The notes below the pieces were generated by a model. The model did no database searches and was not told the DNA's origin. It saw nothing but the letters and a program-made list of their open reading frames with translations. From NCBI RefSeq assembly GCF_964340395.1, contig NC_135549.1, forward strand, positions 15,872,342 to 15,936,341: a stretch of 64,000 bases of DNA, in the 5' to 3' direction. The position numbers were made by a program, and so were the translations under genes. The first letter of the stretch is position 1, and each line of letters starts with the position of its first letter. This stretch comes from Glandiceps talaboti (lineage: Eukaryota > Hemichordata > Enteropneusta > Spengelidae). Positions 13,615 to 34,367 of the stretch are shown in pieces.

Positions 13615-15160
13615 ATATTTACATGTATACGTAATGCGTTCGATTGAACGAGACAGTCCTAGAGACAGTACGATCATAAATTCACAAACACTCTTTGATT
13701 GTATGAAGCCATGCAGTATTCTTCTGAGGAAAAAAAAGACAGGAAGATATAGCGGAAGATCTCTCAGATAGCATCTACATATTTTACAAATGTGAGTTTC
13801 CATAATATTGTCATAACTAGTAGGAAGTATAGATGTTATTTCAGAACCAATCTCTCCTACATCAACATTGAGTGTTTATTTATTATTGTAATCGATGAAA
13901 CTGGGGCCACCTCCCACTAACGTATGTACGCTGAGTTACAGCCCCAATCTATCTGAGATAAAACTCCATCACATCAGCCGTGGTGAAGATATGGGAAATT
14001 GATCCTGCTGGGTGAACATGGCCGATCCCCAATGTTTGTGAAATTGGCTGACACAGATAGCATCTCTCTTGAACATATAAAAAACTGAGCCGAGTGGTCA
14101 CGTGTCAATGAAATATATGCACGTATATTCTACGTTTTATCTGAAATTCACGATCCAATGATCCGTTATCACTGCCGTGGTAAGTAAGCAGAAGAGATAT
14201 CGATGCATGGCTTTAAAACCAAAAAAGATGTTACTATGTAGATAGCCCCCACCAATCTCGCTAGCTATTTCATCTCTCAACAGACTTTAAGATGCCACGA
14301 AACTACACATCAATTTTCCCTCTCGTTTAATTATCTTGTCTATCCATCAGAAAAGTTCTAAAAGTGTGAGCTGACAATCGTTCTGAGTATTGATTGAATG
14401 TTTGTAATCGGGGATTAGAAGGACGACCTGATGTTCATCTTTAAAAGGTCTCTAGTTTTCCGCTACTTTGCCTAACTTTGATCACAGCTCATCGACCACA
14501 ACAATAATAGTCTTTTCGATCGTGATAGTATAAAGATCAAAAATTGTTATCTTCCCGTGTTCAACGATTGTTTCACTTTTTATGTGATGCGATGGAGCGC
14601 GTTCGTTGACTTGACAACGTTCCGAATTAAAGTGAATCAAATCACAGCACAGCACTAACGTGGTACATTCATAGATGAATGTTTGCAATGTATACAATGG
14701 TTAGTTTATCAACTTGTACCAAGTCGTGCAAATTACATTAAACCATTATCCATGGTTTACTCATTTTGTGTACAATTCAACCGAACCCTCTTTACTTTCT
14801 CGTCATTCAACAATGTTGAATACACGAGAGACAGAGTTAATACAAGTATACAGACTCTTTGGACATATCGATATCCTGCGCCTCAAAGCGTGTTTGTGAC
14901 GAAAATATATTTTTTACAGTGTAAAATTACCTGAAATTGACAGTTTCTCTCGTATAACGTAGTTTGCCGTCCATTTTTTTTTGTAAACAGGTATCAATGG
15001 AAACATATACATACAAGGTATATTTATAAAGGAGTATATTCTATTAATTCTCTGCATTGTCTCTAACAGTGAAGAGTTGTTCTCGCTTTGTAGGTGACCT
15101 TATACATTGCAAGATGGTTATTATATTAACAGGAATGTTATTTTGATAATCATTCTCAGA
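13612..15160. other. Unannotated intergenic DNA
   Basis: No exon or known RNA fold was recognised, including in the GC-richer patch 13890-14030. Confidence 0.4.
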
Positions 15161-15165
15161 AGATA

Positions 15166-15191
15166 CCCCCCCCCCCACATACATACATACA

Positions 15192-15283
<92 letters not shown>

Positions 15284-15311
15284 ACATATGTGTATATATT
15301 ATATATATATA
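15166..15311. repeat. Poly-C, (CATA)n and (TA)n arrays
   Basis: A C-run at about 15166-15177 precedes CATA units to 15190, then AT to 15280 and a second short AT run near 15297-15311. Confidence 0.95.
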
Positions 15312-16858
15312 ATGGTGTGCCTGTCGATGTGTCTGTCTACATCTACATGTATGAGTGTGCTTGTGTATTGCTGTTTTGCCTGTGTTTTTGTCACAGTCTG
15401 AATAACGGAACATACCATCACGCGGGAAATGGCTCTCAAAGGAAAATCAAATGAGTCTGGCAAAATTGCAACCTCCTTTCAGATCCCTATTGAAGGTAAC
15501 ACGGAATGACTTTTTGAAATGCTTAAAACTCTTGCTCCTTGTACAGATTATATTGACTATAAGAGAGTAAATCACTAGGTCGTTCTTGACGAGGCAATCT
15601 ACCATGACAACGACGCAAGCTTGAATAGAGATACTGCAATAGAGGATGACAAACCGAACAAACACCCAGCAATTCACCAGGGAAATAAAAACAGACTTCT
15701 GAAAGCTTCTTTGAAACGTTTCTAAACGCTCCGCCAATATCACTTTAAGCGGTGTATTCAAAATGATGTTAGGAGAAAAAGCAATTGGAGAGAATCAGTG
15801 TTCAATTGGGGTCTTCATGTTGGAGGGCCGGTGGGAGAAAATTCCTCTATTAACTAGTTCATACCTTTAACATATGCCCAGAGAACACCTCAATTAAGGC
15901 CTACCTATTAAAAAACCATACACTGGCGGCAAAATAAAACAACTAGAAGGTACTTCCACGTACGTTGTGTTCATGCCAAAGGCCAAAGTAATCTTCGTTG
16001 AAGTCGACAGGTTTGCCTCTGAAAATGCCGCAAAGCCATTGCTAGTCAATCTATGGGATAATCTCTTGCGATTTGGTGATCCGTGTTGAAGTAAATGAAC
16101 GTTAACGGTTGTTATTATGCTTGCTGATTAAAGGGACTAAAGGTCAACTGAAAGAAACTCGTGTACACCTCATCCACAAAACACACACAAATCACACCGA
16201 TTCAGCTGAACAAATCGACTAGAAAAATGACATGTTTTGTTTGGGGTCAAAACTACGGTTTACTGTCGTGTTCTTCTGACAATGGAACACCGAACAAAGT
16301 CATGGTGACTTAGTTCCACCCTCGTTCAATTCACCTTCAATCAAGAGAGAGAAATCAGTCTGAGAGTGAGTCTGAAAATCCGTAAATTTGTCAACGTTGT
16401 TTTGGAAAACAACGTAATTCGTTCTGATCCGTCGTTCTAAGCTAAATGATTCAAAATTGAAAAAAAAAACTGCTGAAAAAAAAAATGTTGAAATACATAA
16501 AAGCTAGGTTAATGACAAACCTTCTATAATACAGGCCAGGGTTATTCCGATGTACAAAATTCAAGTTGTAACAATCACTGTGACTTTGAATGATAATGCA
16601 CTAAACTACTTAGCCAATTCAATTATGCTGATATTGATACAGATATTGATAAGACCGCGATGAACCAGGCGCTCGAACTTTTGGCTTTCTTTTCAAAATG
16701 TTTACAAAATTTAAAATTTGAAATTAACGGAATGATAAATAAAATACTGTGTAGCCTCGTACAGAAAATAACGCACCATCTATTTTTTTTTTCGCTCTGA
16801 TTATTTATACATGTGGTCGTCATGAGCATAATATTTATGATTTATCAAATTGATATGT
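15312..16858. other. Unannotated intergenic DNA
   Basis: Nothing recognised. Confidence 0.4.
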
Positions 16859-16859
16859 G

Positions 16860-17145
16860 TAATATGTAATATCATATCACATCACATCATATAACATCAC
16901 ATCACACCACATGATGTAATATCATATCATATCATACCATACCACACTACGTCACCCCACTCCACCTCACATACATGTATATCATATACCATATCATATC
17001 ATATCATATCATATCATATCATACCATACTATACCATACCATACCATACCATACCATACCGCACCGCACCACACCACACCACACCACACCACACCACACC
17101 ACACCACACACACCACACTACATTACATCATATCATATCATATCA
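16860..17145. repeat. Pentanucleotide array (CATAT)n-(CATAC)n-(CACAC)n
   Basis: Imperfect ATCAC/ATCAT units pass into regular CATAT (about 16985-17021), CATAC (about 17022-17060) and CACAC units (about 17061-17110). Confidence 0.93.
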
Positions 17146-18530
17146 ACAATTTAATTTCATGTCAATCATGTATAGGCAGATAGTTTTTAAATAATACCTT
17201 TTCAACTTTTTGGACCCGCAACAATTTATTCCAGTTACGTAGATCTCGATGGCGAAGCTTCGTTTTCTTCATTAAGAATCAAAGTCGCGCGCCCCTTTTC
17301 TTCCATACCTATATACGTGTAGAGCTAGAGGTACTTCACCGATTTACGAGTTCGCCGAGTGATCATTTTCATTGATGTAATGGTTTTTCTGCAACAAAGT
17401 GCAAGAAATTTATTCTGGGAGATCCAAATAACTGACATACCACTAATTAGAAAATCGCAGAACTAGTGCCGCAATGTCTGTTTCAACTAAATACAACAAA
17501 TCGGGGTATATGTAATTAAGGCAAAATATCTTTTGGGTCGATGGACGGCGTATTAGCTTCGATGAAACTGACAATAAACACAGCTGCGATATAGGAACTG
17601 TAGGCTTAAAAAGCCAAGTATTCGCGTTGCACTAAATTGTTCTGCCTCAAGCGTTGTGCAATGAAATTAAGAGTTGACAATTTTCAACCTGAAGACTGGC
17701 GTTTCTAGTTACATCGTCTGCGAGAGTTCTGATTTAATAGTCACTTGCTAGGCACATTTCAAGAGGGTTGTCACGTCAGTCAGAGACTGAAAACAAAATG
17801 CGGTGGTGGGGAAATTAACAAATGCGATGTCAATTTCACTCAGTAATAGTGACATGGCGGTGAATCATCAACTCCTGAAATCACAGTCATGTATGTTTCC
17901 TACAAACTACAGCTAGTCGCTCGCCACGCTACTACCACCACAGCCAGCTGATTTCAAGCGTGAACAAACTTATTAATTAGCGATGGAATGGGTTGCGCAA
18001 CTGACGTCTGACAGGCTAGAACAAGTGAAAACCTATACTTTGTGTATTTAAACAAGACGGGCTTTAGTTTTGATTTGTACTACACAAATGTACGGCATAT
18101 TGAATGGAAGATGTATTCGTTATCAATCAGCAATGACTCTACCCTATCTTATCTCGCCTGTGTAATGGCTCCTCTAACTGTTTTTATCAGAGTCGTTGTA
18201 GAGATAGCATATTCACAAGTGGATATGAAGGCTTCTTCTCGTCTCCTATGTAATCTGTTCATCACATTTACCGTCAAATGGTACACTCCTTTCCTTCTTT
18301 CTACGTCTTTAGTCGGGTCTTTAGTTTGAAATCTGACAGTCTACTGCCATAAATTAAAAGCTCCGATCAATTAAATCAAATATTTATTGTTTTGTTTGTC
18401 AGTTGATATTTTTTTGACATCTACAGAGGAAATGTGCTATTGCATTAAGAAATGTCTTTTCTTTTACATCCCTGACGAAATTAATTTGTAAGCCAATATG
18501 TGGATATTATCCGCCAAATCTTGCTAATAA
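17146..18530. other. Unannotated intergenic DNA
   Basis: No exon recognised. The 95-codon open frame at 18042-18329 shows no family resemblance. Confidence 0.4.
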
Positions 18531-18532
18531 AT

Positions 18533-18717
18533 TGTGAGTGAGTGAGTGAGTGAGTGAGTGAGTGAGTGAGTGAGTGAGTGAGTGAGTGAGTGAGTGAGTG
18601 AGTGAGTGAGTGAGTGAGTGAGTGAGTGAGTGAGCGAGCGAGCGAGCGAGCGAGCGAGCGCGCGAGCGAGTGAGTGCGTGAGTGAGTGAGTGAGTGAGTG
18701 AGTGAGTGAGTGAGTGA
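18533..18717. repeat. (GAGT)n array with a GAGC core
   Basis: About 46 tetranucleotide units. Units at about 18633-18668 are GAGC or GCGC variants. Confidence 0.97.
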
Positions 18718-19608
18718 ATGAAAACAAATAAACAGATCCAATAGTGCAACCCGTCGTTTGACAGTAATACATTTTTGGATAACGCACAACAATAAAGACA
18801 CTGTGTAATGTAGGTGAAATTGGATGTGATCCGATAATAACGTATCAGTCTACTGGTAACTATTATTGTGAAACAGTTGGACACATATATCTGTCAACAT
18901 CAATGCTCCAATAAAGTTGTTAGGACAACAGAGTTGAGTCACTGCCACTGTTGACAGTAACAGGGACAGACGAGGGGGAAGCGCAGATTAAGGGCGTCAA
19001 CGACAGTGCAAATGAACGGGGATCTAAGAGATTTCGTCAGGTTTGACATTCATATGCTTTGAAAAATTCCATTGCCTGGCGAGCTGTCACATCTCATAGT
19101 CCACCCTGTGGTTTGATGAAACCGGCTGTTGCCACAAAATACTGTACTTTAATAGTTAAGCAGAAAAAGCAGTGCCTTAAGGCAAATTTGTCTGCCTCCT
19201 CTTGGTAAATAATTTTTGAGATATTTTCTTCGGTTTGTCTAGACGCAAGAAATACAGACTACAGTTTGGACTGGGGTTAAACTATACAATCTTTTCTACA
19301 CACAAAATATTAAAAAAAAACATATAGATTCACCATATAACAACGATGAAGCGATGGTCAGCAAATCTTGAAGTTGTGGTAGATGTTATTGCACTTCACA
19401 AAATGCGTCAATTAGAGTTATCAATCTGATATGTTCTTCGTGGAAAATTCCTTCGAATTAAATTGAATTAATTCCTTCTATATACCACCCACATCGTATG
19501 TGAAGTCAAAGTAGTTCATCTGATCCCCTTCCACGTCTTGTTGTCATCTTTAACTTGTATCTTTATCTTACTTCGTGTCTAAATACTTGTACATGATAAC
19601 AGCGAATT
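18718..19608. other. Unannotated intergenic DNA
   Basis: Nothing recognised. Confidence 0.4.
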
Positions 19609-19610
19609 GT

Positions 19611-19872
19611 AATACAATACAATACAATACAATACAATACAATACAATACAATACAATACAATACAATACAATACAATACAATACAATACAATACAATAC
19701 AATACAATACAATACAATACAATGCAACGCAACACAGCACAACACAACACAACACAACACAACACAACACAACACAACACAACACAACGCAACACAACGC
19801 AAGGCAACGCAACGCAACGCAACACAATTCAATACAATACAATACAATACAATATAGTGCAGTACATTACAA
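19611..19872. repeat. Pentanucleotide array (AATAC)n-(AACAC)n-(AATAC)n
   Basis: About 22 AATAC units, then about 20 AACAC/AACGC units, then AATAC again. The pattern is open in several frames on both strands but is simple sequence. Confidence 0.97.
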
Positions 19873-20419
19873 TGCAATACAGTGAATTGGGTGATTTCAA
19901 TTTAGTTTTATTCTTGTATAAACATTTATGAAATAGTCTTTGCCCATGATGTAACAATTTTAATTTTTTTTTGGTTCAGTCCTTCTTTGAGCCTTTGTGT
20001 GTGTTTTGAATTTGTATTTGAAAAGTGGATACAATTTTTACAACATCTCCTGTAAGTGGCTCGCTGTTGAATGGAAAATAAATGAATAAATAAATGAATA
20101 AAAACTAATAAAAACTACATTTAACATTATATTATGCAGTATGAGTGATATTATCTGTGTATGTGATTATCCGTTTTTTGGATGTTTACACAGTTAATCT
20201 ATAGATTGTATAATGATTCTAGATATGTCTTCTGTACATATCCAATGTATGCGTAGGACAAAACAATACCAAACACAAAGACACGGTGCTAAGTGATTGA
20301 CTTTACACTGCACATCAGTGCACAAACATAAAACAACGTAATACATTGCAATATAATACAAACCGACGAACAAACACAGAACAGCATAGTCGTTGCATTG
20401 TGAAATAAGGCCTAATAAA

Positions 20420-20665
20420 TATGTAGGTGGGGTAGGTAGAATCTGATTTGTTATTTTATTTTGTTATATTTTTTTTTCTGCGTGAGCGTCTAGTTCAGGT
20501 TTTCCATTGTTTTCCACATGGTCTCTGTGTTGTTTATTTCTTCCTATCAGATGTACAGCCATCACATATTGAGAGAACAGATTTATTTTGTCTTTTTTAA
20601 GTTGATGTCAGTTTCCACATCCACTATTTCTCGTGAGATTTCACAATTTTTTCGATTTTATGATT
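20420..20665 (-). mobile_element. Dispersed repeat family A, copy 2
   Basis: This is the minus-strand copy of the element at 10691-11155. Its minus-strand reading runs from about 20660 through GAAACTGACATCAAC and CCTGAACTAGACGCTC to CTACCTACCCCACCTA at about 20424-20439. Here the body and 3' block are separated by only about 45 bp of A/T-rich DNA, without (TA)n. Confidence 0.75.
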
Positions 20666-22614
20666 TTTTGTAATGTTTTACACTGTTATTACACAATGTA
20701 ATAAACCAAATAGAGAAACGTGAAATGTACACAGCACATACAACAGAATGCAAGAGGGGAAAAAGAAGGCGAGCTTGAATGATATCATGAGAAAATGACT
20801 GAATATCAATACAGCATATGGAATTGTCGTAGATATACATTATTTCCAAAAGAGAAGTATTTTGGGGTTTTTTTTCATTCAAGACTCTCATCATGTTTGT
20901 ACGAATCAAACATGCCAGATGGTCACTTGAAATTTTGATCTGTCTTCTCAAGACGTAATCAACGTAAATGATAAATGTGTAACATATCATAGTGTCATGA
21001 AATACACATTTCCCTTCATAAAAATCATTAGTTCAACTCAACTTGTTAGCCTATGGATATCAATCTGAATTGAGCGGCATGACCCAATCTTTTATAGATG
21101 ACACATTCACACACAAAAATCGCATTTGATATCGTTTCGCAACATATAACCCCTGATCCCCGATTTGAAATAAAAAAAGAAGAATAAAAAAAATGAGAGG
21201 AAAAAAACTAATCGTGTCAAGAGGCTGAGTGAATTCAAATGTTTGTATGACTTTACACGGATTTTTGGGCGAGGTACAAATTAATATTTAAACCGCCAGC
21301 CGTTTGTATGGATATCGAAATGAAATTGACACGCCAAGGGGAATATATTTCGGAATAAACATCAATCGGACATTGTCAAGGCTTAACAAAAAGATTGTGA
21401 AATATTCAATAGCACTGTCCATTTCTATTCAAGGCAGTTTTCGTTTCGATATTATAGACTCGAGCTTTGAAAACACTTCAGCGAATATTAAAATACAAGA
21501 TGAAAGAACGCCGTCGGTGTTTGAACTCTTTTTCAGACGTTTTTATTCATGTTTTGAGTTTTTATTTCATAAAAACATGCATGGAGATTGATTTCATTGC
21601 ATGGAAAGTGAAATGTACATGCTCAAAATATCTTGCTTAGTCACTACGGACAGTGAAATTGATAAGGGTTAATAGTTGGACTGTGGGTAAACTGATTGCA
21701 TTTGAGTAAATAAGAACGCAAGTCTTTGTGGAACATTAACAATGTCTATTTCATTTATACAGTCGTGTTGATTTCACATCACAATAGAGCTGTTTTTGAA
21801 GTGATAGCTGTTTTTGATGTTCCAAATCGGAATATACTGCCGAAATGTCACGATCCTACGGGAAATTGTCATGTAATTTTTGTAGATGGGGTCTCCAGGG
21901 AACCTTCAATCTGTTTCCCAGAGACAGATCTTTCTGACAAACTACCAGTAGAACAGAAAGGTCAAAATTAGAGAAATATATTAATTACATAAATGACGGG
22001 TCCCTTTAATTTCGGTACGGCTGTGCTGTTTGAGAAGAGCACTCCCTGTGGACTATCTGTCTTTACTGGCACTTCACATCACTATGAGAAATGAAAACTC
22101 ATACCAATAAATATTTTACGGATTGAATTTAATTAAATCCGCTCCTGATACGAAGAGTTTGTCAATATCATCACGTTGATTGCGAGTGTGTTCATTTCCT
22201 CATAATGGCACCTTGTAGATTTCTCATCGTGTGTCCGGGGAGTCGTGTTCTTTTTTATGTGGTGACTTCCTGGCTTGACATAGTCGATTAAAATGACTCG
22301 TTGTGTCACGGACTAAATGGAAAGGATTGGAACCTAACTACTTGCTTATGAAAATTTGTTGGCCATGTGTCACAGAGGTCATTAAATGCTGATGGTTCGA
22401 ACAAATTATAGGGGTTTACTACACACCTGACTCTCGTGAAAAGTACACCAAATTCGACCAAAAACCATTGTGTGTAATTATCTACAGAATCTGAGGTAAC
22501 ATATCCAAGGACAAATTAACTGATATTGTTCAGTAGTCCACAGACAGACAGAAAGAAAATGTCTGTGAGTAATCATAAAAGGTTGCAATGAAGATTTAAC
22601 TTGTGATCACTGCG
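20666..22614. other. Unannotated intergenic DNA
   Basis: No exon recognised. The 95-codon open frame at 21304-21591 has no recognisable domain. Confidence 0.4.
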
Positions 22615-23215
22615 AGATGATTTCAGTTTTATTTCAAGACCCGAATTCCGGTATATTTAAAGGGGATATCGGTCGACTCTGCTTTTGTCTGTGTCACTTT
22701 TCACGTTGTTTGATTTAGTAGTATGGTTTGTGATCAGTCAGTGTTGATTTCAACTTTATTTCAAGACCTAAATTCCCCTTTATTTAAAGGGATATGGACC
22801 TGTTCTTATTTTCTGTGTCAATTTTCATATTATTTTTATTTCAAGACCTAAAGTCCATAATATTTAAAGGGGATTTGGGCCAGATCTGAAATTGTTTGTG
22901 TGCGTCAATTTTGATATTGTTTTATTAGTAGAATAATGTAAGGTTGAAGACTTCATTCAACGTGTTAATTTCAGATTTATTTTAATTCAAGACCTAATTC
23001 CGGTAATTTCAATTTGAAAGGGATATGAGCCAGATATATCTGAGCCTTTTGCAGGGTCAATTATTAGCAGCTAGTAATAAAAAGTTGAAAACTTCACTTA
23101 TGATCATTCAGTGTTGATGTTAATTTGATTTTAATACCTAAATACTGGCAAATCTAAAGTGGATATGAGCCGGTTCTGAACATTTTTTTCTGTGTCAATT
23201 TTGACATTATATTTT
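22615..23215 (+). repeat. Old, diverged tandem repeat
   Basis: Five units carry the landmark order ATTTCAAGACCTAAATTCC, then ATTTAAAGGGGATATGG, then CTGTGTCAATTTT. The landmark CAAGACC recurs near 22635, 22762, 22842 and 22988, and a decayed form is at about 23133. Units are therefore about 80-146 bp. A further decayed unit lies near 23610-23650. Confidence 0.7.
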
Positions 23216-26200
23216 TAAGTATATGAAAGGTTGAAACATTAAAGAGGCCATATGGACGAGGATTGGGGTATTCATTTTGGATATTTAATTCATAAAACAA
23301 TTTTATCATGGCTTTCTACTTGAAATATCGACGAGAAAAAATACTGACAAGTCTTAGTTTGTAACTCAATAAATTGCAAAAGTTTAATAAATGTATAAAA
23401 TGTTTGTTTTGTACGTACAATAACAAACTTTTTACACATTTTATTTTTTTAAATAGATTTTTGTTATGGAGTACTGTGTTACAAACAGACATTGTTAATG
23501 TTGTTTTACGCTGATTTTTCAAGTAGGAAGCAAGGATAAAATTGTTTTGTAAAATAAATACCCATCCATATGGCCACTTTAACTTTGTGATTATCCATTA
23601 TTAATTTCGATTTCATTTCACTACCTAATTCTAGTTTGTTTAAAGAGAACATTTGTCGTCATTTTAGTTCCATACGAAGAATTTAATACATAATGTCATT
23701 CTACTAACTGCAACGCGTTTAATAATAATCACAAATAAATATGATATATGTAGCAATGCGTACGTCGATGAATCGAAAATTTATTTTGTGGTTACACCCC
23801 AAAAATTACCGTTGACACCAAAAAATCGTAGAGGAAATGCACATTTACACCTGGAGAGGAAATGCACATTTACACCTGTCACCGTTACATGGAAATTTTA
23901 TACCCATTCAGGCATATATGATATATTAGATGGGTTTTATGGAAAATATAGGCTTTAGATGAAAAATGAAGAAAACAATGTCTCAAGTTAGCGCATGTCT
24001 CTTTAACCATAGATCCTGGTGCACATATACATTAAGTGCAAACTCAGACTTATTGTCATTACATAAAGATCGTTTAAAATGTAAATTCTCAGATGAGTAT
24101 GTATCATTTCATCTATTATGTTCATTTCCTTGTTGTCTATTTCATGTAAGAATATAAAATAAAACGGTTACAAAAAATCCTTGAGTGCGACTCATATCTC
24201 ATGATTGAATACATGTTGTATCAACTCATGGCCTTCTGATTTACAAGTTATTATCTAAGACGTACGAATTTAGTGGAAAGAGAGAGTCAAGTTTCAAGTT
24301 ACAGAGTGTTTTAGTAAGTAAGTAATAACCGTGTGCGGCGATATTTGGATAAAGATCATCGACAGATTCTGAAGACGTTGTTTAAATAAAAATAAAATAT
24401 TGTCCCTTTTTTTTTGTATGTAGAGGTAAGTTCAAACTTGAAATCAAACCACAAGTCGATCGATAGAAAGGTGTTCAAGATAAGAGTAAGATTATCATAT
24501 AGTTAAATTGTCTGATGGCCATCACATGTATCTGAAATACATTAGAGTAAAATGCGAAGAGCGCCAGTGAGTGTTACATGTTACTTACTTACTTACTCAC
24601 TCTCTCGAGTATCTGACTCTACGAGATACACATGACAGGCAACTTAAAAAGTACTGTAATTTAGCGTTTTGCTGGAAATGACGCTGCGTGATTCTTTCAT
24701 TAAAGTTTGCAAATGTCTTGACAGAAGTTGGCCAGAGGCAGGAACTTCTATGACATGATTGACACCTAGTGGCATTTTAGACGAGCCGCTTCAGATTATT
24801 TGTGTAATCCTAGAGCCGAATCCCACATGATCCTTATCGCAGCTATCAAATAGCTTAGATGTAGATTATACGACCTTCTTGCTGGCTGTTAGTTGCTATC
24901 TCTCCATCACTATTCTGGGATGATATTAGAAGGCTGATAACCATAGATAGCATCTCTAACGAACCAAATTGCACGCATTGCAAAGAATGAATGAATTACT
25001 CTGCTCTTGGCAAGTACAAAGAGGGCGCACATCAATATAATATAAATTTTCAATCGCAAGATGATACTATTAGAGGGCGCTCGTCATTATTCACTTTCAT
25101 CAGGCTAGGGCCGAGCCAAAAATATACTCCCACACATACAACATGTACAACAGCCCCATGTAACGCTCGTCGAAGTACTTAGAGACAAAAAATAATCAGT
25201 CCTGTTATGTATTTTAACCAAGAGTATATGCATCTAGGTTCTTTAAAGTTAATAAAACACCATTCATGCTTTACATGGTTAATAGTAACATTCCAACTTC
25301 TTGCATAGTAGAACATCTCTCTTATTCTACACACAAAACAATAACAATCACTACATTTTAAGTTTAAATGTGTTTTTTTTTGGAATATTTATTTTTTGGG
25401 AAAAAGACACGAGGTCTTGCATGTGTGGGAGTACCAAATGCAAAGAAAATAGCATTGTTTCTTTCATTTCGTCATAAGCTTTTTTTTCACAACTACAGTC
25501 ATCTTAAAACATGGATTATGTTCTTTTCATTGACAAGGACACAAAAAGTTTCAACATAATAATAAAATTTCAGTACATATATGGTCGAATAGAGTGTGAG
25601 GAGATGGTGATGACAAATGAACAAATACCCCTCAACTGAACAGGAAAATGCAGAATGACCCTTCAGCTTTCTTTTAAAGAACAAAGAAAGTGATAGTGTG
25701 TACAGACTTAAATATTGAGTTTTTTAATAAACAATACATCTGCAGGTACTAAAAAATTTCCTCTGTACATTCAACAAATCCATCCAGAAAGCAAACTCTA
25801 GTATTTGGGTAACATTTTTTCTGATTGTTGAACTTTTTTTTAAATGGGTACGAATATTTGAATACTAGTATCTACAAACGTCGTTAACATGACAGGAATT
25901 ATTTGATGTGTTTTTTTTTTATATTCTTGTATGGATGGGTTCATAGACTCTATAATGGTGTGTGTGTCGGTGTTTTACTGCACTGTTTGAGGTATAAACA
26001 TCACTTACACCATCATCTGATTTGTGGCTGACTGGGATGTGCATGTCAAAATACATAAATACTGTGTTAAAAATTGATAGTTCTGCAATCTGGGGTAGTG
26101 AGTTCCTAAACAATCCACTCAGTGTTAATACTGGACTATGACAACCCATTATAAATCCCAGACGCCACAAATCGGGTGATGCTGTTTATGAATTAGAGAC

Positions 26201-26285
26201 TTAAAAAATCAAATAACGAAACAATTTTACTAATAAAATTCATTTGATAGTGTTTTTTTTTCAGCTTTGTTTATGGGTTGTCGTC
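23216..26285. other. Intergenic DNA ending in the likely SEC61A 3' UTR
   Basis: No exon recognised. The part next to 26286 should be SEC61A 3' UTR (minus strand). TTTATT near 25388 reads as AATAAA on that strand and is one candidate polyadenylation signal. Confidence 0.4.
23832..23880 (+). repeat. Short direct duplication
   Basis: GAGGAAATGCACATTTACAC (plus CTG) occurs twice with a few bases between. Confidence 0.85.
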
Positions 26286-33681
<7,396 letters not shown>

Positions 33682-34367
33682 CTTGGCAACTTCTTTTTAT
33701 ATAAACTATTTTCAACCGACAAGTAAAACAACTAGATTAGGGAGAAGTCTGCCAGGAACTGACACGACAATGGCCAATATTCAAAATGGCCGTGGAAAAG
33801 GGACATATCACGTCACGTGACACAAGCTTGCTTTACGCCCTATGTTACTCTACAATATCATGCATTGTGAAGTGAATTGCAGTTTTTAAGGGGAATTTCA
33901 AGGAAAGACAACATTGAAATATAATTTCAGCAAAATATCTCTTAACTCCTATGACTTCCTCGTTTTTATATCTAAAATACGCGAAGAATTAGAAGAAGAA
34001 AAAATTGTTCGGGGATGAATGATTTCCCCCTGTAATATTCAGGTATGCTAGGTGGTCTTTTCCTCCCCATGACGAGCAATGACGTCAGAAGATTACAAAA
34101 GTGCTGTCGCAAGAAGAAGCCAAATAAAAATAAGTACAACAGGTCGTAATATAGGGGAAGTCAGAAGAATGTGATTCTGTGGATATAGATATTCATCAAA
34201 ATAAGTACTTAATAACCACCATTGCATGACTAGATTATAATTGGACCAGTTAATTCTCCGTTGCCAAGTGTTGGCACAAAACTATACTGACTCCCGTCTT
34301 TCTTGAGTGCACTAACAACACTGAGCCTGAACAGGGAGAGTTTACTGGGAATTCCATCGACAGCACT
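33682..34367. promoter_or_regulatory. Bidirectional promoter between SEC61A and the tandem C2 gene
   Basis: These 686 bp separate the two divergent start codons. Close to SEC61A, TCACGTCA at 33808-33815 reads TGACGTGA on the gene's own strand, matching the unfolded-protein-response element core TGACGTGR bound by XBP1/ATF6. It overlaps the palindromic E-box TCACGTGA at 33813-33820. An AAAATGGCC block at about 33783-33791 resembles a YY1 site. Nearer the C2 gene, 34080-34087 is a perfect CRE palindrome TGACGTCA, about 280 bp before its ATG. No TATA box is evident. Site calls are by consensus only. Confidence 0.55.

Noticed and set aside
13890-14040. Possible structural RNA (5S rRNA, U1 or U2 snRNA) in a GC-richer patch
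   Set aside because: Neither strand has the diagnostic U1 5' end, Sm site context or 5S internal promoter.
21304-21591. 95-codon open frame as a gene
   Set aside because: No recognisable domain, no splice-consistent neighbours and ordinary AT-rich composition. Frames at 5963-6205 and 18042-18329 were rejected for the same reasons.
24310-24595. Inverted AGTAAGTAAGTAA blocks as TIRs of an element
   Set aside because: The match is limited to a short tetranucleotide repeat. The flanking bases do not pair convincingly.
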